64,000 bases of DNA from Bifidobacterium simiiventris (lineage in GTDB: Bacteria; Actinomycetota; Actinomycetes; Actinomycetales; Bifidobacteriaceae). Shown here one piece after another: positions 24,342-32,524 of the stretch (within the stretch, counting starts at the first letter, position 1; the number at the start of each line of letters is the position of its first letter). The notes under the pieces are model-generated. The model saw only the letters and a list, made by a program, of their open reading frames with translations, was not told where the DNA came from and did no database searches. The DNA lies in contig NZ_JAHBBG010000005.1 in the NCBI RefSeq assembly GCF_019331715.1, positions 1-64,000 of the forward strand. The letters run 5' to 3'. Both the position numbers and the translations under genes were made by a program.

Positions 24342-27300
24342 TCAGAGCACGTGCCGGCTGCCGATCTCGTCGGCGAACAGGTTCGCCTGGATGTGGCTCG
24401 GATCGAGCGCGAGCGCGTCGCCGAGGAACCGTGCGGCCGCCTCGCGATCGCCGGTGCCGATGTTGGCCAGGCCCATCAGGTACAGGCAGTGGATGCGGTT
24501 CATCTTCGTGTAGTCGTTCTCGAAGATGAGGAAGTCGGGCAGCGAGACGGCGAAGTAGTCGATCTTGACCTGGTCGTCGAGGTGCTGCTCGCCGTAGTCG
24601 AGCAGCCGGTAGAACCGCGCGTTGGCCGGACCTTCCTCGCCGAGCGCCGCATGGGCGAGCCCTTGGAACAGGATCATCTCGGCCGGCTGGTCGTTGTAGT
24701 ACATCGCTCCCTTCACCTCGTCGGGGCCGATCGTCGCCTGTCGGAATTCGGCGAGCGCGGCCGTCTCGTCACCAAGGTGACGTTCCGTCACGCCGAGCCA
24801 GTAGTGGATGTCGTTGTCCTTCTGCCCTTCGAGCTTGCCTTCGCCGAGATTCTGCGGGTAGGCGAGCGTTTTCACGAGCAGCTCCTTGGCCTTCGCCCAG
24901 TCGCCGGCCGCCATCGCGTCCTTGGCGAGCAGGGTAAGCGAGATGCGGTACTGCGCGGTGATCTTGCCTTCGCCGCCTTCCCACGGGTGGAAGCGGCGCC
25001 GGCCCATCAGCTCGTACGCCTTCGCGTAGTTGCCGGTGAGGTTGAGCACGGTCAGGTATTCGATGTACAGGTCGTCGCGTTCGGCCACCACGTCGAGATG
25101 CTTCTCGAATTCGGCAAGCCGCTGCGCATAGGTCCAGCCGATCTTGCGATGCAGCTGATCGGTTTCGAGGAACACGCGGGCGTCCGACTCGTCAAGCGCG
25201 TAGGCCTGTTCGATCTCACGCTGCGCGGCCGTCGCGTCGCCGCGCTTGTTGTAGTAGGCGAGCGCAAGGTTGCGGTGCACGGTCGGGAAGCCCGGATCGA
25301 GGTCGCGGCTGGATTCCCACAGGGCGATCGCACGGTCGGCGAGCGTCTTGTCATAGTACAGGCAGCCGAGATAGTACGGTGCCTTGGCGCCGTTCACGGA
25401 CTTGATCGCGGCTTCCAGCGGCGCGATGTCCTCCAGCTTGTTCGGGAAGCAGTAGTCGCTCGGCGCGGCCTCGGCGGCCTCGAACGCGGCGCGGGATTCC
25501 TCGTCGCGGCCGAGCTGCGCGAGATAGTAGCCCTCGTAGTACTTGACCATCGGCTTCGACTGGTCGGCCTCGCCGAGCAGCGCGAGCGCCTCGCCGTAGG
25601 CGCCGAACAGCGCGTAGTCGCGGGCGGCCTGCAGGTAGTTCTCGTGGAAGCCACGCATGAGTCCCGCAAGCTCGGCCGGGTCCGCGCCGGCGATCACGCG
25701 TTCGTTGCCGGACACGAAGTCGAATTCGTCGATTCCGAGGTTCTCGGCGAGCGCGGCCGCGGCGTCGACATCACGTCCCAGCTTGCGCAGCACGTAGGCG
25801 CGCAGGCCGCGGGCCTTGATGTTCATCGTGTTGCGGGTGAGCGCGTTGTCCACATACTCCAGCGCGTCCGCGAAGTCGCCACGGCGGGCGGCGATGGCGG
25901 CCATGTAGAAGAACGCGCGTTCCTTCTGCGCGTCGTCCCAGGTGGCCTTGAAGAACGCGTCGAACGCCTTGTCGAAGTCGCCCTGGTAGAACAGGTCGAG
26001 GCCGAGGTTGTAGTGCGGCTCGCTGTCGTACGGCTGCGTGTTGTGCTTGGTCAGCCGCTTGATCGCGGCACGGAAGTACCGTTCAGCGCCCGCGAAGTCG
26101 CCGCGGCGCAGCAGCAGTCGGCCGTACGCGTTGTTGATGCGCGCGTCGCCCGGGTCGCGCTTCAGGCCCTCGAGATAGTACGGGTCGGGCAGGTAGGTGG
26201 CGTGACGGTACTGTTCGAGGTGCGTGCCGGCGAGGAACAGCTCCTCGTTCGTGGCGATCCTGGCCGGTTCGTCGGCGGCCTTGGCCGGTTCGGGCAGCTT
26301 GTCGATCTTCTTCGGTTGCGGCGTGTAGTCGATGAGCACCTTGCCGTTCGCGTCGGTCACGGTGGCGGTGATGTCGGTGGGCTTCGCGTCGCCGGTTTCG
26401 AATTCGGCGCGCACGATGTCGTTCGGACTGATCGTGCCGATGTACTCGTACAGCGTCGCGCCGGTGCGGTCGTCGGTGACGGTGACGCGCGCGTGCTCGT
26501 ACACGCCGGTCGCGTATACGGTGACGCGCCCCTGACCGGCGGCCAGTCCCTGCGCTTCGATGCCTTCGGTCTCGCCGGCCGCGCCGAACGTGTCTTGCGG
26601 TCCGATCTCAAGGTTCACGGCCGCGTTGATCGACGCGTTCTTGACCTGTCCCACGCCCTTGTACGGCATGAAATACTGGGTGAACGTCTTGCCTTCGTAC
26701 GGCTTGAGCCACGTGAAGTCGGGCTGGTTGTCGGTAAACACGCCGGTCATGAGCTCGACGTACGGGCCGTTCTCGTCGGTGAGGTTCCTGTCCCATGCGC
26801 GGCCGAAATCGCCGTTGCCCCACGTCCACTGCTTCTTGCCGGGGCTGACGTGGTGGTCGGCCACGTGCAGGATGCCCGCGCCGACGCCGAAGTCGTAGCC
26901 GCCGACGAAGTTGTAGTCGGAGTGCGCGGCCATGTAGCTGGTCGGGACCGGCACGTTCTTGTAGCGGCCGATGTCGACGCCTTCGGAGTAGTCGTGCTTG
27001 TAGTAGGTGCCGGTGGCGATCGGATAGCGGGATACGTCGCGCTTGCCGTGGTCCATGACGGCGGTGACGTCCGGCGGCATCACGGTCTTGGTGTGCTCGT
27101 TGACCGGGACGGCCGGGTTGGCCCACCACAGGAAGGTCTGCGGCAGTGCGGTGCCGTTGTACAGCTGAGCGGTGATCTCGATGTATGCCTTCCCGGGGTG
27201 CAGCGCGATCTTGGTGATCACCTGCGTGCCGTACATCTGGTCGGTGTCGTGGCACAGCACCGCCTTGCCGCCGTCGGGCAGTTCCTCGACCTTGTAGTCG

Positions 27301-27689
27301 ACCGGCAGGTAGGTGGTCGGGCGGTGGTGCTGCGGCCAGTTGAATTCGATGCCGCCGGAGATCCACGGTCCGGTCAGGCCCACAAGCGCCGGCTTGATGA
27401 CGTCGTTGCGGTAGACGAAGTCGTAGCCGTTGGTCTTGTCCTTCGCGTACTGGATGCGGCCGCCGAGTTCGGGCAGCACGGTCACTTCGAGGTATTCGTT
27501 CTCGATGATGACGGCCTTGTAGTCCTTGTCGCGTTTTTCGTCGCTGATCGTCTCGATGACCGGGTACGGGTAGACGCGGCCCGAACTGCCCTGGTAGACG
27601 CGCTTTTCGATGAATTCAGGATTCTTGTCCGCCGCGCCGATCTCGTAGGTGGGGATCGTGATGACGGTGTCCTTGACGCTCACTGCCAT
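24342..27689 (-). CDS. DUF5107 domain protein with C-terminal TPR repeats
   Basis: Large cytoplasmic protein of 1115 residues without signal peptide. About residues 40-370 match the DUF5107 type, with VLPELGGRIQYAKDKTNGYDFVYRND, WISGGIEFNWPQHHRPTTY and FLWWANPAVPVNEHTKT. The GGRI and EFNWPQHH segments recall galactose-mutarotase-like carbohydrate proteins. A beta-rich linker (about 370-450) is followed by many tetratricopeptide units, for example AYGRLLLRRGDFAGAERYFRAAI and ALAYYNKRGDATAAQREIEQAYAL. The ATG at 27689 has AAGGAG seven bases upstream. It is divergent from an AraC gene and next to the beta-galactoside locus, so a sugar-acting or glycan-binding role is likely but unproven. Confidence 0.85.
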   Translation of the reverse strand: MAVSVKDTVITIPTYEIGAADKNPEFIEKRVYQGSSGRVYPYPVIETISDEKRDKDYKAVIIENEYLEVTVLPELGGRIQYAKDKTNGYDFVYRNDVIKPALVGLTGPWISGGIEFNWPQHHRPTTYLPVDYKVEELPDGGKAVLCHDTDQMYGTQVITKIALHPGKAYIEITAQLYNGTALPQTFLWWANPAVPVNEHTKTVMPPDVTAVMDHGKRDVSRYPIATGTYYKHDYSEGVDIGRYKNVPVPTSYMAAHSDYNFVGGYDFGVGAGILHVADHHVSPGKKQWTWGNGDFGRAWDRNLTDENGPYVELMTGVFTDNQPDFTWLKPYEGKTFTQYFMPYKGVGQVKNASINAAVNLEIGPQDTFGAAGETEGIEAQGLAAGQGRVTVYATGVYEHARVTVTDDRTGATLYEYIGTISPNDIVRAEFETGDAKPTDITATVTDANGKVLIDYTPQPKKIDKLPEPAKAADEPARIATNEELFLAGTHLEQYRHATYLPDPYYLEGLKRDPGDARINNAYGRLLLRRGDFAGAERYFRAAIKRLTKHNTQPYDSEPHYNLGLDLFYQGDFDKAFDAFFKATWDDAQKERAFFYMAAIAARRGDFADALEYVDNALTRNTMNIKARGLRAYVLRKLGRDVDAAAALAENLGIDEFDFVSGNERVIAGADPAELAGLMRGFHENYLQAARDYALFGAYGEALALLGEADQSKPMVKYYEGYYLAQLGRDEESRAAFEAAEAAPSDYCFPNKLEDIAPLEAAIKSVNGAKAPYYLGCLYYDKTLADRAIALWESSRDLDPGFPTVHRNLALAYYNKRGDATAAQREIEQAYALDESDARVFLETDQLHRKIGWTYAQRLAEFEKHLDVVAERDDLYIEYLTVLNLTGNYAKAYELMGRRRFHPWEGGEGKITAQYRISLTLLAKDAMAAGDWAKAKELLVKTLAYPQNLGEGKLEGQKDNDIHYWLGVTERHLGDETAALAEFRQATIGPDEVKGAMYYNDQPAEMILFQGLAHAALGEEGPANARFYRLLDYGEQHLDDQVKIDYFAVSLPDFLIFENDYTKMNRIHCLYLMGLANIGTGDREAAARFLGDALALDPSHIQANLFADEIGSRHVL

Positions 27690-27750
27690 AGTGTGCTCCT
27701 TCATTGGAACTTCGTTGGGAACTGTGCGGCCTTGCGACCGTCACATTCGT

Positions 27751-27865
27751 AATTTATTGATTACTTGCTTACAGACTACGGCTGATTTTTCAGTATATTT
27801 AGAGTTTTCTTGCTTGCAGATATGAAAAAATTGCGGTTACCGGAACGGCTGTGAACTGCTATGAT
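27751..27865. promoter_or_regulatory. Divergent promoters with AraC-type direct repeats
   Basis: CTTGCTTACAGA (27764-27775) and CTTGCTTGCAGA (27809-27820) differ at one base and are 45 bp apart. For the minus-strand DUF5107 gene, a -10-like TAAATT is at 27751-27756, and the nearer repeat covers the -35 position. That is the class II activator layout typical of AraC proteins. For the + strand AraC gene, a -10-like TATGAT is at 27860-27865 with a weak -35. The adjacent AraC protein is the natural candidate to bind both repeats. Confidence 0.6.
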
Positions 27866-27907
27866 GAAACCGTTGCCCAACATCATCAACGACGAAAACG
27901 AGCCATC

Positions 27908-28771
27908 ATGAAACCAGCCGAACGCGGTATCCGCAATCAGGGATCGGAATTCTATATCTACACGCCCAGCAAAACGGCGTTGCAGACGTTTCTGTATCCG
28001 CTGCGCGTCGGCCTGTTCCGCTACGAGGCCGGCTACCGTCAGGAACGCAGTTCGTTCGACAGTTTCCTGCTGATGGCCGTTCGTTCCGGATCGTTCGACA
28101 TCGCCACCGAACAGGGCACGCATCATGCGGTCAAGGGCGATTTCGCGCTGCTCGACTGTTACCGGCACCATTCATACGGCACCGACGAGGACAGCGACGT
28201 GCTGTGGCTGCACTTCGACGGCACGATGGCCCGCGCGTACTTCGATCTGATCGACGGCAAGCTCGGCACCGTGTTCTCGATCAAGGAGCCGACTTACGTG
28301 CTGAACCGCCTGACCGCCATCTACGACGTGTTCCACGCCGCCTCGCGCATCAGCGAACCGAACATGTCGAAATACATCACCGACATCCTCACCGAATTCG
28401 CGGTGGCCGCGGCCGACAACGCCACGTCCCAGCAGCGTCAGCCGTATGCGATCGAGGACGTGCTCACCTATATCGCCGGCCATCTGAGCGATCCGCTGCC
28501 GATCGACGAACTGGCCGCCCGCGCGTACATGAGCGAATACCATTTCATCCGCGTGTTCAAGAAGGAGACGGGATACACGCCGCACGCCTATATCGTGGAC
28601 GCGCGCATGCACGCCGCGAAATACCTGCTCATCAACTCTGACATGCCGCTCAAACAGCTGTGCGACGAATGCGGGTTCACCGACACGAGCACGTTCTGCG
28701 CGGCGTTCAAGCGCAGGAACGGCATGTCGCCCATCGAATTCCGCCGGCAGGGCGAGATGCGGCAGCTGTGA
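27908..28771 (+). CDS. AraC family transcriptional regulator (second paralogue)
   Basis: Regulator of 287 residues with the same plan as the AraC protein at 17306-18208: an N-terminal sensing domain (FLYPLRVGLFRYEAG, DFALLDCYRHHSYG, LWLHFDGTMA) and a C-terminal double helix-turn-helix (LAARAYMSEYHFIRVFKKETGYTPHAYIVDARMHAAKYLL and LCDECGFTDTSTFCAAFKRRNGMSPIEFRR). The ATG at 27908 is preferred over a GTG at 27851 because a TATGAT -10 box lies between them; the ribosome site is weak. It is divergent from the DUF5107 gene, with matched direct repeats between them, so it probably activates that gene. Confidence 0.92.
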   Translation: MKPAERGIRNQGSEFYIYTPSKTALQTFLYPLRVGLFRYEAGYRQERSSFDSFLLMAVRSGSFDIATEQGTHHAVKGDFALLDCYRHHSYGTDEDSDVLWLHFDGTMARAYFDLIDGKLGTVFSIKEPTYVLNRLTAIYDVFHAASRISEPNMSKYITDILTEFAVAAADNATSQQRQPYAIEDVLTYIAGHLSDPLPIDELAARAYMSEYHFIRVFKKETGYTPHAYIVDARMHAAKYLLINSDMPLKQLCDECGFTDTSTFCAAFKRRNGMSPIEFRRQGEMRQL

Positions 28772-28800
28772 GCCGCCGAGGACGCCCCTTCCCCTCAAAT

Positions 28801-28849
28801 ATGCGAAGACCGACGCGGGATTTACCCGACGCCGGTCCATGTTTCGCAT
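28801..28849. terminator. Bidirectional terminator between the AraC gene and def
   Basis: A long nested hairpin: ATGCGAA/TTCGCAT outside, GACCG/CGGTC in the middle and CGGG/CCCG inside, around an ATTTA loop. It separates two convergent genes, ending 20 bp before the def stop codon. No long T run follows, as is common in high-GC actinobacteria. Confidence 0.7.
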
Positions 28850-28869
28850 GATTGGCTTATGGTCTTCGA

Positions 28870-29523
28870 TTACAGCTCGAAGCCGAGCTCCTCGGCGGCC
28901 TCGGTGGGCACCGGATCGTCGGCCCACAGGTCCTCGAGGTTCTCGGTGGTGGCAAGCGAGCGGATCTCAGCCTTGTCGATGTACAGCTCGCCGCTCAGAT
29001 GGTCGGTCTCGTGCTGGAAGATGCGGGCCGGCCAGCCGTGCAGGTGCTCCTCGTGCTGTTTGCCGTCCTCGTCCTGCCAGCGTGCGGTGATATCGAGCCA
29101 GCGCTTGCGTACGGCCTGATAGCCGTCGAAGCTCAGGCAGCCCTCGTAGAAGCTGCGCGTCTCCTCGCCGATCGGCTTATAGCTGGGATTGATGATGACG
29201 TGGAACGGGAATTCGCCGATCTCGCGCGGATCGTCCTCGTCGTCGCGGATGTGGTCCTCGACGACGGCGAGCGCGAGGCCGAGACCGATCTGCGTGGCGG
29301 CAAGGCCCACTCCGGGGGCTTCGAGCATGGTCGTGTGCATCGTGTCGATGAGCTTGTCGAGCGTCTTACGGCTCAGCTGGCCGGTGTAGGGGATGGTCTG
29401 CTGGCGTAGGACGGGTTCGCCGGCCTGCACGATCGGCAGGATGTGTTCTTTGCCGCCGGTTTTGATGAGCTGTTCGATGTCGCGGTTGAGGGCGATGTCG
29501 ACCTTGGAGTTCTTTGCGAACAT
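28870..29523 (-). CDS. def: Peptide deformylase
   Basis: Removes the formyl group from the initiator methionine of nascent proteins, using a bound Fe2+ or other metal. All three family motifs are present: GVGLAATQIG (about residues 71-80), EGCLS with the metal-binding Cys (about 127-131), and QHETDH with two metal-binding histidines and the catalytic Glu (about 168-173). At 217 residues it is longer than typical bacterial enzymes (about 170-190), with an N-terminal extension of about 25 residues and an acidic C-terminal tail. It follows glmM by 24 bp on the same strand and is probably co-transcribed with it. Confidence 0.96.
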   Translation of the reverse strand: MFAKNSKVDIALNRDIEQLIKTGGKEHILPIVQAGEPVLRQQTIPYTGQLSRKTLDKLIDTMHTTMLEAPGVGLAATQIGLGLALAVVEDHIRDDEDDPREIGEFPFHVIINPSYKPIGEETRSFYEGCLSFDGYQAVRKRWLDITARWQDEDGKQHEEHLHGWPARIFQHETDHLSGELYIDKAEIRSLATTENLEDLWADDPVPTEAAEELGFEL

Positions 29524-29547
29524 GATGTATTCCTTTGCGGGGCGCGA

Positions 29548-30933
29548 TTACAGGGCGAGTTCCTCGGCGACGACCGCGGCGAGACGGTTGCAGACCTCGT
29601 CGGCCTGCTCCTGAGTCGCGGCCTCGGCCATGACGCGCACGAGCGGTTCGGTGCCGGAGGGGCGCAGCAGCACGCGGCCGGTGTCGCCGAGCAGCTTCTC
29701 CTCGCGTTCGACGGCGGCCTGCACCTTGGCGTTCGTGGTGGCGGCCATCTTGTCGACGTTCGGCACGTTGACAAGCGTCTGCGGCAGCTGCGGGAAATCG
29801 GCGGCGAGCTGCTTCAAGCTCTTGCCAGAGCGGACGACCTCATTGCACAGGGTGAGCGCGGTGAGCGTGCCATCGCCGGTGGTGGCGAACTCGCGGTTGA
29901 TGACATGGCCGGACTGCTCGCCGCCCAGCGTGTAGCCGCCGCGCAGCATCTCCTCAAGCACATAACGGTCGCCGACGGCGGTCTGCACGGTCTTGATGCC
30001 CATGTCCTTCAGGGCAAGCTTGAGGCCGAGGTTGCTCATGACGGTCACGACGAGCGTGTTGTCGGCCAGCTTGCCGGCCTCCTTCTTGGCACGAGCGAGG
30101 ATGCCCATGATCTGATCGCCGTTGACCATGTTGCCGTCCTCGTCCACCGCCAGGCACCGGTCGGCGTCGCCGTCGAACGCGACGCCCATCACCGCGTCGG
30201 TGGCCTTGACCATCGCCTGCAGCTGCTCGGGGTGCGTGGAGCCGGCGTGCTTGTTGATGTTGTAGCCGTCCGGCGAGGCGTTGATGACCATGACCTCGGC
30301 ACCGGCGCGGCGCAGCGCCTCGGGGGCGACCACGGAGGTTGCGCCGTTGGCGCAGTCGGCCACGATCTTGAGGCCCTTGAGCGGCTTGGGCTGGGTCTTG
30401 TCGGGGTTGAGCGGCGCGATCGTGGAGACGAGGTGGTCGATGTACAGGTTGGTCGCGGTGACCGGATCATGGCTGATGCGGCCCACGCCGGCGCCGGTCG
30501 GACGCTCCCAGTCCTTGCCGAGCACGGCTTCGATCTCGTCCTCCTTACCGTCGGGCAGCTTGAAGCCGCCGCGGGCGAAGAACTTGATGCCGTTGTCGGG
30601 CATCGGGTTGTGGGAGGCGGAGATCACCGCGCCCATCTCGACGTTGAGCACGGAGGTGAGGAACGCGATGCCCGGAGTGGGGATGATGCCCGCGTCGATC
30701 ACGTCGAACCCGCCGGCGGCCATGCCCGCGGACAGCGCGGCGGCGAGGAAGTCGCCGGAGACGCGCGTGTCGCGGCCAACGAGCGCGCGGCGGCGGCCTT
30801 CCGGCTGGTCGTCCTTCGTGCCGGAGTCACCCAGCACGCGCACGGCGGCGTCGCCCAGGTCGAGCGCCAGTCGTGCCGTCAGGTCCTTGTTCGCCAATCC
30901 GCGAACGCCATCGGTTCCGAACATACGTGGCAT
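29548..30933 (-). CDS. glmM: Phosphoglucosamine mutase
   Basis: Converts glucosamine-6-phosphate to glucosamine-1-phosphate for UDP-GlcNAc and peptidoglycan synthesis. The 461 residues are normal for GlmM. FGTDGVRG opens the protein. The phosphoserine loop ISASHNPMPDNGIKFF carries the catalytic Ser near residue 105. The Mg-binding loop is GDADR in AFDGDADRCLAVDEDG near 255. The sugar-binding segment is GGEQSGH and the phosphate-binding loop is RPSGTEP near 425. GAGGA lies about nine bases before the ATG. Confidence 0.97.
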   Translation of the reverse strand: MPRMFGTDGVRGLANKDLTARLALDLGDAAVRVLGDSGTKDDQPEGRRRALVGRDTRVSGDFLAAALSAGMAAGGFDVIDAGIIPTPGIAFLTSVLNVEMGAVISASHNPMPDNGIKFFARGGFKLPDGKEDEIEAVLGKDWERPTGAGVGRISHDPVTATNLYIDHLVSTIAPLNPDKTQPKPLKGLKIVADCANGATSVVAPEALRRAGAEVMVINASPDGYNINKHAGSTHPEQLQAMVKATDAVMGVAFDGDADRCLAVDEDGNMVNGDQIMGILARAKKEAGKLADNTLVVTVMSNLGLKLALKDMGIKTVQTAVGDRYVLEEMLRGGYTLGGEQSGHVINREFATTGDGTLTALTLCNEVVRSGKSLKQLAADFPQLPQTLVNVPNVDKMAATTNAKVQAAVEREEKLLGDTGRVLLRPSGTEPLVRVMAEAATQEQADEVCNRLAAVVAEELAL

Positions 30934-31024
30934 ATCGTTACTTCCTCGCTGTTTCGTTGTCAGTCGTGATACCGTGCACCATCGTACTCAACACGCCCGG
31001 CAACGTCACTCCCCCACGCGCAAT

Positions 31025-31069
31025 GCTGCCCGGTTTCCCCGCATTTGCATGTGCGAGGGGCGTGGCAGC
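31025..31069 (-). terminator. Hairpin at the end of the region 6 operon
   Basis: Outer arms GCTGCC (31025-31030) and GGCAGC (31064-31069) and inner CCCC/GGGG form an interrupted stem starting 6 bp past the aminotransferase stop codon. It is the first strong hairpin after this run of co-directional genes and separates it from glmM. A T tract is lacking. Confidence 0.55.
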
Positions 31070-31074
31070 ACGGC

Positions 31075-32451
31075 TTAGTCGAAGAATCCGAGGTCGCGCA
31101 GTTCCCCGACGGCGTCGAGCAGACGGTCGGCGTCGGCGGTCGTGAAGACCAGCGGCGGGCGCACCTTGAGCGCGCTGCCGTCGGCGCCGGATGCCGAGAT
31201 CAGGATATTGCGGTCGCGCAGCGCGTCGACAATGGTCTGCGTGCCGGCCGGATCGGGCCGAGAACCGTCATCGGAGCGGATGTCGATGCCGATGAACATG
31301 CCGGCGTGGCGGATCTCGCCCAGTTTCGGCCGGCCTGCGAGTAGCGACGCGAACCCGTCGCAGATGTAGTCGCCGACCGTCTTGGCCTGCTTGAGCAATC
31401 CGCGCGATTCGATCTCGTCGAGCACCGCCTCGGCGGCCCGCATGGAGACCGGGTTGCCGCCGAACGTGTTGAAATATCTGGTGCAGGCCGCGAACGCGTC
31501 GCCGATCGCCGCCTTGTAGACGACTGCACCGGTGGGGATGCCGTTGCCCATCGGCTTGCCGATCGTGACCAGGTCCGCGTCCGCATGATGACGCTGGAAT
31601 CCCCAGAACGCGTCCCCGGTGCGCGCGAATCCCGACTGCACCTCATCGGCGATGAGCAGACCGCCGGCCCGGTGTGCCATGTCGGCGATGTCCGCGACCC
31701 ATCCTTGCGCCCCCGGCAGCACGCCGTCCGACGAGAAGATCTGGTCGAGCAGCACAGCCGATACGCCGTAGCCGGCATCGTGCAGCGACCGGAACGCGGC
31801 GGCGAACCGTTCGCGCAGCACGGCGCGCGCCTTATCGGCCGGCATGCCGCCGGTCAGTACGTCATGCACCTCGACCGTGGCGAGGAACGGGGCCAGTGGT
31901 ATGGCCGTGCCGAAGCTCGGCGACACCGAAGAAACCAGTGAGGTGATGCCGTGGTACGCGTTGGCGGTCACCACCACGCCCTGATGGCCGGTGTAGACGC
32001 GGGCCATGCGCAGGGCGAGGTCGTTGGATTCCGAACCGGAGTTGGTGAAGCTCACCCGGTCAAGCCCTTCCGGAAACAGGCCGAGCAGGCGTTCGGCGTA
32101 GTCGAGCACCTCGTCCTGCAGGTAGCGCGAATGCGTGTCCTGTTTGGCGAGCTGGTCGCTCACCGCCTCGCGCACATGCGGGTTGGCGTGCCCGACGCAG
32201 GCCACGTTGTTGTAGCAGTCCAGATAGTCCACGCCATCGGCGTCGAACAGGTGCGCACCGTTGCCGCGCACCACGTGGATGGGACGGTTGTAGAACAGCG
32301 GGCCCAATGTGCCGAGCGTGCGTTTGCGCCGTTCGATCAGCGCCACCGTGTCCGGGGAGAGCCCGGCCGTGCCCTTGGAAAAATCGAATCCGTTCGCGAG
32401 TCCCTTGCGTCCCGCCACCGGGGCGGGGACGCTCGCGTCGATGTTGCTCAT
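31075..32451 (-). CDS. Class III PLP-dependent aminotransferase / phospholyase-like
   Basis: PLP enzyme of 458 residues. The Schiff-base lysine is in TIGKPMGNGIPTGAVV, the cofactor aspartate in LLIADEVQSGFARTG, and the phosphate-cup residues in SFTNSGSESNDLALRMAR. RPIHVVRGNGAHLFDADGVDYLD and YNNVACVGHANPHV closely resemble the AGXT2L-type group, which includes ethanolamine-phosphate and 5-phosphohydroxylysine phospholyases. The ATG at 32451 follows a GAGAGGA site. It is preceded by an APH-fold kinase gene, the arrangement expected if the kinase makes a phosphorylated amino alcohol that this enzyme breaks down. Plain omega-transamination remains possible. Confidence 0.85.
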   Translation of the reverse strand: MSNIDASVPAPVAGRKGLANGFDFSKGTAGLSPDTVALIERRKRTLGTLGPLFYNRPIHVVRGNGAHLFDADGVDYLDCYNNVACVGHANPHVREAVSDQLAKQDTHSRYLQDEVLDYAERLLGLFPEGLDRVSFTNSGSESNDLALRMARVYTGHQGVVVTANAYHGITSLVSSVSPSFGTAIPLAPFLATVEVHDVLTGGMPADKARAVLRERFAAAFRSLHDAGYGVSAVLLDQIFSSDGVLPGAQGWVADIADMAHRAGGLLIADEVQSGFARTGDAFWGFQRHHADADLVTIGKPMGNGIPTGAVVYKAAIGDAFAACTRYFNTFGGNPVSMRAAEAVLDEIESRGLLKQAKTVGDYICDGFASLLAGRPKLGEIRHAGMFIGIDIRSDDGSRPDPAGTQTIVDALRDRNILISASGADGSALKVRPPLVFTTADADRLLDAVGELRDLGFFD

Positions 32452-32524
32452 GATATGGTCCTCTCTCTTGATACGACTGATTAATGGTTGGAAACACGGC
32501 GTTCGCATGCCGGCGGCGGTTCGT

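Noticed and set aside
27851..27907. Upstream GTG start for the second AraC protein.
   Set aside because: A -10 box lies between the GTG and the ATG at 27908, so the GTG would precede the transcript; its residues show no similarity to the family N-terminus.
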